64,000 nt of DNA from Lachnospiraceae bacterium (GCA_017618075.1 JAFZUY010000025.1:62001-126000), one strand, 5' to 3'. Counted from the stretch's first letter, positions 1-8,787 are shown. Made by a program: numbers and translations. Notes: generated by a model not told the origin, from the sequence alone.

Positions 1-2
1 AA

Positions 3-428
3 CTTGTCACATCCGTTACGATGACGATATTCTATGTTTTAGTGTATCGTCTCTGGGTAAAAGTCTATGATATCAAAGAATCAAAACCCTTTGCGATTTC
101 TTTTTATATTTTTGTATTCTTAAGAATCGCATTGTGCCTCTTCCCGCAAAACCGCTGGTTTACAAACGACTCGCCTCTTTTATGGGGAATACTGAGGAAT
201 ATTCCTTTTGTGGTTGTCGGAGTGATGATAGTGGTTATATATTTTATGAAGCGCAAGGAAGATAAGGCATTTAAATTCGTATGGCTTCTCGTGCTTCTTT
301 CGTTTGCATTCTACATTCCGGTAACGGTCGGCGCTTCGTTCGTTCCGATACTCGGAGCACTGATGCTTCCGAAGACAATCTGCTATATGCTTATGATGAT
401 CTGCTTTTTAAGGAAGGCTAAAGAATAG
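3..428 (+). CDS. Integral membrane protein, C-terminal part (5' end outside window)
   Basis: The frame is open from the first bases of the window, so the visible ATG at 21 is probably internal and the gene starts upstream. The visible ~140 residues are strongly hydrophobic, with about four membrane-spanning stretches separated by short charged loops (for example MKRKEDKAFK) and a basic C-terminus (LRKAKE). No catalytic motif or recognisable family signature is visible. It is followed after 20 bases by another membrane-anchored protein on the same strand, so the two may be co-transcribed. The function is unknown. Confidence 0.6.
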   Translation, partial: LVTSVTMTIFYVLVYRLWVKVYDIKESKPFAISFYIFVFLRIALCLFPQNRWFTNDSPLLWGILRNIPFVVVGVMIVVIYFMKRKEDKAFKFVWLLVLLSFAFYIPVTVGASFVPILGALMLPKTICYMLMMICFLRKAKE

Positions 429-448
429 GTGAAAATAAGGAATGGCGA

Positions 449-1237
449 ATGGGTAATAAAGAAAAGAAAATTGCAGAGCTTAAATCAAAGAAAAAAGGCG
501 ATATTATTATCGCTGCGGTTTTTCAGTTATTTCCTCTTTTGAGTATTTTTTTTATAGTTGTCGGTGTCATTAACAGGGGAGATACCGTCAATACAATTAT
601 CTGCCTGGTATTGGGCTTTCTGCCCGCCGAAGTGATTGCGCTTCTGCTTATTTTAGATGCAAAGAAGTGCAGTAAACTGATTGCTGAGGAAGAGGCCAGA
701 CCTTACGAGCCGCCGGCAGAATTTGCGAAAACACTGTATAATAACGACGGATATACATACAATACCGCGCGCGAATTTTACCTCGCTCAGACCGGCAGGA
801 ATCCGAAGAAACTTACGCGCGAGGATGAAAATGCAGTCTGGGAATATGCATATGATGATTTTGCGTATCTTTTAATGTGGATAATTGAAAATAATTTCTA
901 CCAGGCCTCGAAAGATAATGATGAGAACACCGCAGCTGAGATAAAAGAATTAATGGCCCGGATTAAGAAGCGCGAAGTAAAACCGACGGACTATCTTACA
1001 GGAAACAACTGGTTTATGGAAGATGAGGTTAAGAAAAAGGCACGCGGATTTGTGATTGAATATTATAACGGCGCATACACGGATGATGTTAAGGCGTTTG
1101 CAAAAGAACATCTTAATGCAGAGCTTTACGGCTTTCCGTTCCGCTTTGAAGATTATGATGCTTTTAAGGTTCAAATAGATGAGGCGTATGCGAAATACAA
1201 AGAAGAAAATGAACAGACCAAGAAGGAAAATGAATGA
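449..1237 (+). CDS. Membrane-anchored protein of unknown function
   Basis: A 262-residue protein. A lysine-rich N-terminus is followed by two predicted membrane segments (about residues 19-41 and 46-69). The remaining ~190 residues are soluble, rich in Glu, Lys and Tyr, and end in a highly charged tail. An AAGGAA stretch 7 bases before the ATG at 449 is a plausible ribosome binding site. Its stop codon overlaps the hydE start by four bases (ATGA at 1234-1237), so translation is probably coupled. I do not recognise the family, and no link to hydrogenase maturation can be drawn from sequence alone. Confidence 0.65.
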   Translation: MGNKEKKIAELKSKKKGDIIIAAVFQLFPLLSIFFIVVGVINRGDTVNTIICLVLGFLPAEVIALLLILDAKKCSKLIAEEEARPYEPPAEFAKTLYNNDGYTYNTAREFYLAQTGRNPKKLTREDENAVWEYAYDDFAYLLMWIIENNFYQASKDNDENTAAEIKELMARIKKREVKPTDYLTGNNWFMEDEVKKKARGFVIEYYNGAYTDDVKAFAKEHLNAELYGFPFRFEDYDAFKVQIDEAYAKYKEENEQTKKENE

Positions 1238-2277
1238 AAGACATAATTGACAGACTTGTAAAAGAAAGAGACTTAACCGACGAAGAATTTGAAAAATTAA
1301 TTCTATGCGAAGACAAGGAAACAACAGAATATCTTGCATCGAAGGCGAGAGAGGGTAGAGAAGCCGTATACGGTAAGGAAGTTTATTTAAGGGGACTGAT
1401 TGAGTTTACGAATTACTGTAAGAACGACTGCCTCTACTGCGGCATCAGACGAAGCAACAAGAATGCCGAGAGATACAGACTGACCGGAGAGCAGATTTTA
1501 AACTGCTGCGAGATCGGATATAAATTAGGCTTCAGGACATTCGTGCTGCAGGGCGGAGAGGATGCATATTTCAGTGATGATGTGCTCGTCCCGCTCATAA
1601 AAGAAATCAAGGAAAAATATCCTGAATGTGCTCTGACACTGTCGATTGGCGAGAGAGAAAAAGAAAGCTATCAGAAGCTTTTTGATGCGGGTGCCGACAG
1701 ATATCTTTTACGACATGAGACTGCGGACAAAGAGCATTACGAGTCGCTTCATCCCGCGGAGCTTTCATTCGACCACAGAATGAAATGCCTTTGGGATTTA
1801 AAAGAAATCGGATATCAGGTCGGCTGCGGAATGATGATCGGTTCGCCGAACCAGACCGTAAAACACCTCATAAAAGACTTAAGATTCCTGCAGGAATTCA
1901 AGCCCGAGATGGTCGGAATCGGACCTTTTATTCCACATCACGATACGCCTTTTGCAGACCGTGAGACAGGCAGTGTGGATATCACTTTAAAACTTTTATC
2001 CATCATAAGAATCATGCTTCCGGAAGTCCTGCTTCCCGCAACCACTGCACTTGGAACAGCGGACGGTCTCGGAAGGGAAAAGGGAATTTTAGCAGGCGCA
2101 AATGTTGTTATGCCAAACCTTTCTCCGACAGATGTCAGGGATAAATATCTTTTATACGACAATAAAATCTGTACGGGTGATGAGGCCGCGGAATGCATCC
2201 GCTGCATGACCTTAAGGGTTAAAAAGGTCGGCTATGAAGTGGTTCAAAAGAGAGGCGACCACATAAGGTTTTCTTAA
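1234..2277 (+). CDS. hydE: [FeFe]-hydrogenase H-cluster radical SAM maturase HydE
   Basis: A 347-residue radical SAM enzyme of the HydE/BioB-like group. The CxxxCxxC motif that ligates the 4Fe-4S/SAM cluster is C62-C66-C69 (CKNDCLYC), followed by GIRRSN and the GGED motif near residue 106, both typical of HydE. HydE takes part in assembling the di-iron subcluster of the H-cluster of [FeFe] hydrogenases together with HydF and HydG. Neither partner nor a hydrogenase gene is within this window, so HydE is encoded apart from them here. It overlaps the upstream membrane gene by four bases. Its presence implies hydrogen-producing fermentation in this organism. Confidence 0.9.
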   Translation: MKDIIDRLVKERDLTDEEFEKLILCEDKETTEYLASKAREGREAVYGKEVYLRGLIEFTNYCKNDCLYCGIRRSNKNAERYRLTGEQILNCCEIGYKLGFRTFVLQGGEDAYFSDDVLVPLIKEIKEKYPECALTLSIGEREKESYQKLFDAGADRYLLRHETADKEHYESLHPAELSFDHRMKCLWDLKEIGYQVGCGMMIGSPNQTVKHLIKDLRFLQEFKPEMVGIGPFIPHHDTPFADRETGSVDITLKLLSIIRIMLPEVLLPATTALGTADGLGREKGILAGANVVMPNLSPTDVRDKYLLYDNKICTGDEAAECIRCMTLRVKKVGYEVVQKRGDHIRFS

Positions 2278-2344
2278 CCCAATTGACCGCATACATAAAA
2301 AGTGTTATTCTTTCAAAGGATTATTAATACGGAGGTAAACAAAA

Positions 2345-2539
2345 ATGGCAGAAATTACAAAAGATATGACTATCGGTGAAATCATAAATGCTAATCCTGA
2401 TGCAGTTCCTGTACTTATGGGCGCAGGCATGCACTGTATCGGTTGCCCCGCTGCTCAGGGCGAAACACTTGAGGAAGCAAGCATGGTTCACGGAATTGAC
2501 GTGGATGCACTTGTATTTGCACTCAACCAGAAAAACTAA
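2345..2539 (+). CDS. DUF1858 domain protein (hybrid-cluster-associated redox disulfide type)
   Basis: A 64-residue protein consisting of one DUF1858 domain: a helical start ([12 protein letters not shown]), then MHCIGCPAA with the C31-x-x-C34 pair, then a short helical end. Similar domains occur alone or fused to ScdA/Ric-type and hybrid-cluster proteins in anaerobes, and the two cysteines are proposed to be redox-active or metal-binding. The ATG at 2345 follows GGAGG (2331-2335). It lies 67 bases after hydE and is closed by a strong terminator at 2558-2593. The family assignment is firm; the biochemical role is not. Confidence 0.85.
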   Translation: MAEITKDMTIGEIINANPDAVPVLMGAGMHCIGCPAAQGETLEEASMVHGIDVDALVFALNQKN

Positions 2540-2557
2540 TTGCTAAAGCATATTAAT

Positions 2558-2593
2558 AACGACTTTCCGCGAAAACGGAAGGTCGTTTTTTTT
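2558..2593 (+). terminator. Rho-independent terminator after the DUF1858 gene
   Basis: A stem AACGACTTTCCG / CGGAAGGTCGTT (one G-U pair) closes a short A-rich loop and is followed by eight or more T residues. It ends the hydE-DUF1858 unit just before the MoxR operon. Confidence 0.9.
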
Positions 2594-2605
2594 ATGATTT
2601 TATAG

Positions 2606-2611
2606 TATAAT
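2606..2611 (+). promoter_or_regulatory. Candidate -10 box of the moxR-DUF58-transglutaminase operon
   Basis: A perfect TATAAT lies 37 bases upstream of the MoxR start, in the A+T-rich stretch after the terminator. The expected -35 position (around 2583) overlaps the terminator's T-run and does not match TTGACA well, so this is only a probable promoter. Confidence 0.4.
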
Positions 2612-2647
2612 TATCTGGGAGAAATAACGGACTAAAAAGGAGAAGGC

Positions 2648-3568
2648 ATGAGCGAAAAACTATCTGATTACATTAACAAATATTTTATCGGACATGAGGA
2701 TGTTACAGAGAATGTAATCATCTGTCTTTTGTCGGGCGGACACGTACTCTTGGAGGATGTTCCGGGTGTCGGAAAAACCACGCTTGCGAAGACACTTGCA
2801 CGCGCCGTTGATTTAAGCTTCGGACGTATTCAGTTTACACCGGATACGCTTCCTTCGGATGTGCTAGGCGTGCAGATTCTTAACATGAAGACAGGTGAAT
2901 TTGAATACAAAGAGGGTGTTGTAATGCATCAGCTTATTCTTGCTGATGAGATTAACCGTACTTCGCCCAAAACCCAGTCGAGTCTTCTTGAGGCAATGGC
3001 GGAAGGTTGTGTTACGATTGACAAAAAGCGTATCAAACTTCCCGATCCTTTTATGGTAATTGCCACTCAGAACCCTATAGAATTTGTCGGGACATATCCG
3101 CTTCCCGAAGCGCAGATGGACCGTTTTATGATGAAGCTTTCCGTAGGATATCCCTCTCAGGAAAACGAAATCATTATGACCAAGAATTTCCTCGCTGATA
3201 AAAGAGACGAGGAAGGCGAGGCGGTTCTTAATGCCGAGAAGATAATCGAAATGAAAAAAGAAGTCGAGAAAGTAAAAGTTGTCGACGATGTCATAAAATA
3301 TGCCAACGATATCATCAATATGACCAGAAGTGAATCAAGCTTTGTAATGGGAGCATCACCCAGAGCAATGCTTCACTTAATTCGCGCCGCTCAGGCCAAG
3401 GCATATTTATCGGATCGTGATTTCGTCAAGCCCGATGATATCAAGGCAGTGGCAATCAATGTCCTTCACCACAGAATTTCTCTCACATACGAAGCAAAAA
3501 TAGCCAAGGAAGATGTGGATAAAGTATTAAAATCCATCATTCTGAAAGCAAAGGTACCTATGGTTTAG
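2648..3568 (+). CDS. MoxR-family AAA+ ATPase
   Basis: A 306-residue AAA+ ATPase of the MoxR group. Walker A is DVPGVGKTT (about 37-45) and Walker B is LILADEINR with D100-E101. The downstream sensor and arginine-finger region contains ATQNP and LPEAQMDRF, hallmarks of MoxR proteins, which act as chaperones in assembling or activating partners with metal-binding or protease-like domains. The gene is the first of three (MoxR, DUF58, membrane transglutaminase), a common bacterial cassette. SD AAAAGGAGA precedes the ATG at 2648. The client is unknown. Confidence 0.92.
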   Translation: MSEKLSDYINKYFIGHEDVTENVIICLLSGGHVLLEDVPGVGKTTLAKTLARAVDLSFGRIQFTPDTLPSDVLGVQILNMKTGEFEYKEGVVMHQLILADEINRTSPKTQSSLLEAMAEGCVTIDKKRIKLPDPFMVIATQNPIEFVGTYPLPEAQMDRFMMKLSVGYPSQENEIIMTKNFLADKRDEEGEAVLNAEKIIEMKKEVEKVKVVDDVIKYANDIINMTRSESSFVMGASPRAMLHLIRAAQAKAYLSDRDFVKPDDIKAVAINVLHHRISLTYEAKIAKEDVDKVLKSIILKAKVPMV

Positions 3569-3587
3569 TTACTTACGGCGGTGTGAA

Positions 3588-4745
3588 ATGCTTAGGAACA
3601 GACTGATTGCAATTGCTCTCTTAATTCTCTCTATCGTTGCAATATCGTTTTACGGCGGACCCGTTACTTACGGGTTCTTCTTTCTTTGCGTTTTAGTTCC
3701 TGCCGTTTCAGCCGGATACTGTTTCTTAGTGTATCTTCGCTACAGAATCTATCAGGTTATTGTAACTAAAAATGTAGTAGTCGGTTCACCGACAGACTAT
3801 TATTTCACTTTGCAAAACGAGGACTTTTATTCCTTCGCCGGAGTAAAGGTTGAATTCTTTTCGGATTTTTCATATATCAGCGAACTGAACGAAAACAACG
3901 AATATGAACTCCCGCCACAGCTGGGTCTTAAAAAAGAAACGGTGCTTGTATGCAAATACCGTGGCGAATACGATGTAGGAATTAGAAATATAATCGTTCA
4001 GGATTATCTTCGTCTTTTTTCCTTTAATTTCAAAAACAAAGAAAACTTAAGAGCAATCGTAATGCCGCGTCTTGAAATTCTTGAGACACTAAGGCACCCT
4101 TATTCGCCCGATGTTTACAAGGATTCACGTATTAATCCGACCGAACAGGATGTGCTGGTAAGAGAATATATCCCGGGCGATGACATAAGAAACATCAACT
4201 GGAAAATTTCCGCACATATGGGAAAGCCCTATGTCAGAACCAAAACGGGGTTAGAGAATCCGAGTATTGCAATCATAATGGATTCATGCCGTTTCGGCAA
4301 AGACATGGAAGATTTTCTTCCGCTTGAAAACAAGGTTCTGGAGACGACAATTGCGGTAGTCTATTACTATCTTTCAAAAGGCATAAATGCATCTGTATTT
4401 ACATACGAAGGCGCTCCTAAAAAATATTCACTGCAGGGTATGGCTTCATTTGAGGACTTTTATGCTGCAATGGGAGCGTTTGCTTTTAAGGAAGAAAATA
4501 CATCCGACAAGCTTTTTAAATCCGTATGGAGTGCAAATATCACCTCCTGCAGTATGGCTTATATGATTATTCACGAGCTTGACGAGAAGGCTCTGGTGCA
4601 GATTGAAGAGCTTAACAAAAACGGACTTCCTGTGACCGTATATCACATCAGTGATGATGAGAAGAAATTAAAGGATGCGGATTTCGGCAAGAATACGGAA
4701 TATACACATATCGGTTATGAAGACAAATTAAAGGAGGTGCTTTGA
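3588..4745 (+). CDS. DUF58 domain protein with two N-terminal membrane segments
   Basis: A 385-residue protein. Two adjacent hydrophobic segments lie at about residues 5-48, followed by a beta-rich region and then the DUF58 core with its signature VREYIPGDDIRNINWK (around residues 193-208). DUF58 proteins have a von Willebrand A-like fold and are almost always encoded next to MoxR ATPases, as here. The gene starts 20 bases after moxR. Its TGA stop (4743-4745) shares one base with the ATG of the next gene, so translational coupling is likely. The complex is probably at the membrane and may act with the transglutaminase partner. Confidence 0.9.
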   Translation: MLRNRLIAIALLILSIVAISFYGGPVTYGFFFLCVLVPAVSAGYCFLVYLRYRIYQVIVTKNVVVGSPTDYYFTLQNEDFYSFAGVKVEFFSDFSYISELNENNEYELPPQLGLKKETVLVCKYRGEYDVGIRNIIVQDYLRLFSFNFKNKENLRAIVMPRLEILETLRHPYSPDVYKDSRINPTEQDVLVREYIPGDDIRNINWKISAHMGKPYVRTKTGLENPSIAIIMDSCRFGKDMEDFLPLENKVLETTIAVVYYYLSKGINASVFTYEGAPKKYSLQGMASFEDFYAAMGAFAFKEENTSDKLFKSVWSANITSCSMAYMIIHELDEKALVQIEELNKNGLPVTVYHISDDEKKLKDADFGKNTEYTHIGYEDKLKEVL

Positions 4746-6970
4746 TGGTCACTTTCTTTTATGAGTGTTTATATGTCTTTACAATCGCATCAGGAATTCT
4801 TGCAATCGCATCGGGCCCTGTGGGTGTCGGAAAAGTCGGAATACTTTTGTTCCTTGGACAAATTGCCGTAACGAGTCTTTTTGTAATTTTTAAAAATGGC
4901 AAGACAACGGGCAGGTTTATTTCAATCGGTATTCTTTCTGCTTTTACGATTTTTATCATCATCCTATCAAGGTACGATGAATTCCTGGGGATGGCTGTTG
5001 AAAATGTAAGACTTTTGTGGCTACTTGCATTTGCGCTTGCTGCGTTTCTTTTGGGAGAACTTGCAGCTTATGTCAGGGTTTTTGGAATCATAATTTCTCT
5101 GCTTTCTTTTGCATCGCTGATTCCGATTACGATTTTAAAATACAATGTCAGCAAACTCTATGTGGCAGCAGTATTTTTGCTTATGCTCTTAACACTTGTT
5201 TCGGAGTTTCAGAGAAGATGGAAAAAGTCGGGCGATAAAGATATCAAAAAACATATGGTCTTTACATCGCCTTTTATCCTTTTGATCATAATTGTGGTTT
5301 TGATTATGCCTTATTCGCCAAAGCCCTACAACTGGACGGTCGTAAAGAATATTTATCAGATTGTAACCGAGACGGTGAGGGATATTCGTATAAAAGCATC
5401 CATTCGAAAGGACGAGGATTATGCGGAGGGCCAGATAGGATTTTCTGACAGGGGAGATATTACCGGTGAAATAAAATCAAACGAAGAAACCGTTCTTTCG
5501 GTGGCAGGTATTCCCAATGAAACGGATAATCTGAAGCTTAGGGGAAAGAATTTCTCTCAATTCTCCGGACAGGAGTGGATAGATGATGATGCTTCGGCAT
5601 CGCCCGATTCAATGTTTGATACCATCGGAATCATTGCATCCTTAGAGGATTATGACGACAGCGTCAGAAATTATGTCAGATGGGAAAAGATGCGAATCGA
5701 GTTTATTCAGATGAATACCTCATATATTTTTGTGCCCGAAAAGGTTGCAATCAGAAAGAGTAATCTGCCGGTTTACAGCTTCGATGTAATCAACAGCGGT
5801 TCGGATCTTTTATGGCCGAAGAGCAAGAGCTACAGAACCGCATACAATATTGTTTATCTTCTCGTAAATACCGAAAATGAGGACTTTGCCAAATTCCTGG
5901 TTAACGGTGAAACTCCTTCGGAAGAAACTTACAACAGAGTACTCAAGCTGCAGTTCGGACTGGAAAACGATACGGAATATACGTACAAGAAATTCATCGA
6001 TCATCAGCAGTATATCCACGATTTTTACGGCAAAGAAGTTGTACTGTCGGATGAACTTAAAGCATATACGGAAAAGCTTTACGAAGGCTGCGAAAACGAT
6101 GTCGAAAAACTTCAGAGAATCGAAGCACTTCTTAAGACTTTTGAATACACGGAAATGCCCGGTAAAATTCCCGAAGATATAGATAACGAGAGTGAATTTC
6201 TTGACTATTTTATCCTGCAGTCAAGAAAAGGTTACTGCAGTTATTTCGCCACGGCATTTACACTCCTTGCGAGAGCGGAGGGCATGCCTGCAAGATATGT
6301 TCAGGGTTATAACGTTAACAACGGTGACAAATCATCGTTATATGTTTCTTCCAACATGGCCCATGCATGGTGTGAGGTTTATTTTGACGGTGCAGGCTGG
6401 GTATCTTTTGATCCTACCCCGGGCTTTGGAGGCGGTACATACTGGGTGAGTGAGGCTAAGCCCTCGGAACTTCCTCCCATCGGAACATATGAGAGAAAAG
6501 AAACACCGACGGATTTAATGACAATTCCCGAGCTTCCGGAAGAAGAGGAAGATAAAGGAATCGTCATTGAGTGGTACATGGTTGCAATACCCGTTGCGGC
6601 AGGCTTGGCCGTAATAGCATTGTTCTTCCTGATATTCAAAATAAGCGTGGCAATCCGCTTAAACAAAATGGATTACGACAGGAAATTCGTAGTGCTCTGC
6701 AAACAGATTTTAATCGTGCTCAAACTCCTCGGAAAACCAATGGGAGAGGCAGAGACGATATACGAATATAAGGTCAGACTGTCAAAAGATTATGAAGAAG
6801 ATTTATTAACCTTTACGGATGATCTGGAAAACTATCTATACAATCCTGCCGGATGCGAAAAGGGCTATAAGGAAGCCTGCGAAAAGGCGTTTAAGATAAG
6901 GGATACACTGCTTGAGGATTTAAAGAAGAGAAGCATTATAAGATTCATAAGATATCATTTGGTGAACTAA
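4745..6970 (+). CDS. Polytopic membrane protein with extracytoplasmic transglutaminase-like domain (TgpA-type)
   Basis: About 741 residues. Six or so membrane segments occupy the first ~190 residues, a large outside region follows, and a transglutaminase core contains GYCSYFATAF, SNMAHAWCEVYF and GWVSFDPTPG. The catalytic triad reads C498, H540 and D556. One more membrane helix (about 612-635) and a cytoplasmic tail end the protein. This matches TgpA/DUF3488-DUF4129 proteins, which pair with MoxR and DUF58 proteins. I chose ATG 4745 over TTG 4742 because AGGAGG at 4732-4737 is 7 bases from the ATG and only 4 from the TTG. The substrate is unknown; the intact triad suggests activity on cell-envelope protein or peptide bonds. 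Confidence 0.9.
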   Translation: MVTFFYECLYVFTIASGILAIASGPVGVGKVGILLFLGQIAVTSLFVIFKNGKTTGRFISIGILSAFTIFIIILSRYDEFLGMAVENVRLLWLLAFALAAFLLGELAAYVRVFGIIISLLSFASLIPITILKYNVSKLYVAAVFLLMLLTLVSEFQRRWKKSGDKDIKKHMVFTSPFILLIIIVVLIMPYSPKPYNWTVVKNIYQIVTETVRDIRIKASIRKDEDYAEGQIGFSDRGDITGEIKSNEETVLSVAGIPNETDNLKLRGKNFSQFSGQEWIDDDASASPDSMFDTIGIIASLEDYDDSVRNYVRWEKMRIEFIQMNTSYIFVPEKVAIRKSNLPVYSFDVINSGSDLLWPKSKSYRTAYNIVYLLVNTENEDFAKFLVNGETPSEETYNRVLKLQFGLENDTEYTYKKFIDHQQYIHDFYGKEVVLSDELKAYTEKLYEGCENDVEKLQRIEALLKTFEYTEMPGKIPEDIDNESEFLDYFILQSRKGYCSYFATAFTLLARAEGMPARYVQGYNVNNGDKSSLYVSSNMAHAWCEVYFDGAGWVSFDPTPGFGGGTYWVSEAKPSELPPIGTYERKETPTDLMTIPELPEEEEDKGIVIEWYMVAIPVAAGLAVIALFFLIFKISVAIRLNKMDYDRKFVVLCKQILIVLKLLGKPMGEAETIYEYKVRLSKDYEEDLLTFTDDLENYLYNPAGCEKGYKEACEKAFKIRDTLLEDLKKRSIIRFIRYHLVN

Positions 6971-6971
6971 A

Positions 6972-7012
6972 AAAGGTGCCGGCACTTTCGTGTCAGGCAC
7001 CTTAATTCTTTT
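6972..7012. terminator. Bidirectional terminator of the GGTGCC hairpin family
   Basis: AAGGTGCCGGCAC and GTGTCAGGCACCTT form a long imperfect stem with T-rich flanks on both sides. It lies between the convergent transglutaminase and cyclophilin genes and probably ends both transcripts. Related GGTGCC hairpins occur at 27117, 32168 and 45587. Confidence 0.8.
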
Positions 7013-7020
7013 ATGAGATA

Positions 7021-7545
7021 TTACATCTTCTCGGGTTCGGGATAATCTACTCCGAAAGTTTCAACCGTTACAGTCTGCATTACCTGAGGCTTTAAAGGTC
7101 TGTCGTTGAAAGGATTGGTATCGCACTCTGCGATTTTGTTTACAACATCCATTCCTTCGATTACTTTGCCGAATGCAGCGTACTGTCCGTCAAGATGAGG
7201 AGAAGTCTTGTGCATAATGAAGAACTGACTTCCGCCTGAGTTGGGGTCGTATGCTCTGGCCATTGAAAGAACACCTTCTGTATGCTTTAAGTTGTTCTCA
7301 AAACCGTTGATTGCAAATTCGCCCTTAATGTTGTATCCGGGACCGCCCATTCCGTTGCCGTCGGGACATCCGCCCTGAATCATAAATCCGTTGATTACAC
7401 GATGGAAGATAAGTCCGTTGTAAAATCCCTTGTTAATTAGTGAAATAAAATTGTTTACGGACTGGGGAGCGATTTCGGGATATAATTCCGCTTTAATCAC
7501 ATCGCCATTCTCCATCGTAATGGTTACTATAGGTTTTTCTGCCAT
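7021..7545 (-). CDS. Peptidyl-prolyl cis-trans isomerase, cyclophilin type
   Basis: A 174-residue single-domain cyclophilin that catalyses cis-trans isomerisation of prolyl bonds. Diagnostic motifs are FHRVINGFMIQGG (active-site Arg and Phe/Met/Gln), NSGGSQFFI and LDGQYAAFGKV. There is no signal peptide, so it is cytoplasmic. It lies 18 bases downstream of mecA on the same strand and is probably co-transcribed with it. An AGGAC-like site upstream of the ATG is modest. Confidence 0.93.
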   Translation of the reverse strand: MAEKPIVTITMENGDVIKAELYPEIAPQSVNNFISLINKGFYNGLIFHRVINGFMIQGGCPDGNGMGGPGYNIKGEFAINGFENNLKHTEGVLSMARAYDPNSGGSQFFIMHKTSPHLDGQYAAFGKVIEGMDVVNKIAECDTNPFNDRPLKPQVMQTVTVETFGVDYPEPEKM

Positions 7546-7563
7546 ATTTTATAAAGTCCTTTC

Positions 7564-8277
7564 TTATCCGAGTCTTTGTACTGCGTCTTTTTCTGCCAGA
7601 ACCTTCGCGTGCTCTGCAAGATAGCTGTCAAAGAATTTGTCGCTTGGAACATTGTTGCCGTACTCGAGAAGACTGATACAGTTCTGTCTGAAGTTTGCGT
7701 CCGGCTCACCGTCAGTAAACATCTTCAGGAAGTAAATCTTCTTTGATTCGTCAAAGTAGAGTGAACTTGAGTGGTCGTATGTTGCTTTGACTGCCTTGCA
7801 GGCATCTATTACATCACCGACCTTGTCAAATGCAAATACGATTGTACTGTCCTTTGAAAAATCAGTGCGGTTGTCATTCTCGTTGTCAATAATACCTTCC
7901 TCTGTAGGGAAGAGGGCGTTTATCAGGTTTTTGAAGCTTTCCGAAAGATCCGAATTTTCTTCCTTTCCGGGATTTTTCATCTTCTCGTATACTGCGGGAG
8001 AGAAATGCGAATATGAAGGATTCAGTTCTTCGGGCTCTTCGACCTTTGTGATAAACAGTACGGCGGAGGTACGAAGCGGAATAACGTCTATCTTAAGCGG
8101 AACGTTATTTGCATCGAAACCGAAGTTCTTGTAAGCATAACGAATAACCTCCGCGAAGAGATTGCGAATCTCTGCAGAATTATAAGACATCTCGCGAAGA
8201 TTAAGATTTCTCTCCGCCAGATCTTTCTCGGTAAGTATGCACTTTATTTGATTGTCATTAATTTTGTCAATTCTCAT
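7564..8277 (-). CDS. mecA: Adaptor protein MecA
   Basis: A 237-residue protein with the MecA architecture: an N-terminal substrate-binding domain (MRIDKINDNQIKCILTEKDL), an acidic variable linker, and a C-terminal domain that binds ClpC (STIVFAFDKVGDVI, SSLYFDESKKIYFL). In Bacillus, MecA delivers proteins such as ComK and ComS to ClpCP for degradation and activates ClpC assembly. clpC is not in this window. A good minus-strand promoter lies at 8325-8353. The cyclophilin gene follows closely, so the two form a proteostasis operon. Confidence 0.9.
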   Translation of the reverse strand: MRIDKINDNQIKCILTEKDLAERNLNLREMSYNSAEIRNLFAEVIRYAYKNFGFDANNVPLKIDVIPLRTSAVLFITKVEEPEELNPSYSHFSPAVYEKMKNPGKEENSDLSESFKNLINALFPTEEGIIDNENDNRTDFSKDSTIVFAFDKVGDVIDACKAVKATYDHSSSLYFDESKKIYFLKMFTDGEPDANFRQNCISLLEYGNNVPSDKFFDSYLAEHAKVLAEKDAVQRLG

Positions 8278-8324
8278 ATCCTATGACCTCATCGTGCATT
8301 TTTTCTGCATCTTTTCTTATTTGT

Positions 8325-8353
8325 ATTTTAACATATATCGGCAAAAAATGCAA
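8325..8353 (-). promoter_or_regulatory. Predicted promoter of mecA (minus strand)
   Basis: Read on the minus strand: TTGCAT, a 17-base spacer ending in TGT, then TAAAAT. This is an extended -10 promoter about 50 bases upstream of the mecA start. It is divergent from the promoter at 8406-8434. Confidence 0.65.
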
Positions 8354-8405
8354 AATTTATAATATGGTGAAATTGTATATAATTACCAAAGGATTATAAA
8401 AAGAC

Positions 8406-8434
8406 TTGTCAAAATATACAAAAAGTTATATAAT
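8406..8434 (+). promoter_or_regulatory. Near-consensus sigma-A promoter without an assigned gene
   Basis: TTGTCA, a 17-base spacer, TATAAT. Transcription would start near 8441. The first confident gene begins only at 8788 and has its own -10 box, so this promoter probably drives a short RNA or a long leader. Confidence 0.7.
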
Positions 8435-8751
8435 CATCTCAAGGTGAAAGGGAAAAATGTACGGAAAGGAGGGCGGTTACTCTTATCTTTGCTCCGTGCG
8501 TCTTTCACGGAGTGTCTTCATTAAAACGATGTGTTACTCACGCATTCGTTTCCCCATATCAAGTTATACACACAAAAATACAAGCACTGTACTCCCACAC
8601 CGAGAATAAAATGTGGCATTATCTTTTCAGATTATTTCATCACGTTCTTTTTGGTCAGAAATCTATGTTTACGGACAAATCCCTCGAGCCGACTGATTTC
8701 GCTTTAAACGAATGCCAAATGAGAAAAGGTAATGACTACATTTTATTTTTT
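8435..8751 (+). other. Gene-poor stretch; possible small structured RNA or leader
   Basis: No convincing protein is encoded here. An 80-codon frame (8512-8754) and a 46-codon frame from ATG 8457 exist, but both show codon use unlike the neighbours and lack a good SD. Several small hairpins can be drawn: CTCCGTG/CACGGAG (8492-8512, perfect 7-bp stem), a pairing around 8528-8549, and CCACA/TGTGG (8595-8616). With the strong promoter at 8406, a non-coding transcript is plausible. No clear terminator or known RNA family was recognised. Confidence 0.3.
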
Positions 8752-8760
8752 TGATATAAT
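8752..8760 (+). promoter_or_regulatory. Extended -10 promoter of the GH18/SH3 gene
   Basis: TGATATAAT (extended TG plus a perfect TATAAT) lies 27 bases upstream of the start at 8788. The -35 region is weak, as is usual for extended -10 promoters. Confidence 0.55.
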
Positions 8761-8787
8761 GAGGGTTGACTTAAAGGAGGACTTGAA

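Noticed and set aside
8528-8552. Short resemblance of TGTTACTCACGCATTCG to the complement of the 16S rRNA GTGAGTAAC region
   Set aside because: Only about a dozen bases match and the flanks do not follow 16S rRNA; probably chance.
8512-8754. 80-codon frame after the orphan promoter as a protein gene
   Set aside because: No ribosome binding site, codon use unlike the neighbours and no recognisable sequence; it overlaps hairpins and ends inside the next promoter.
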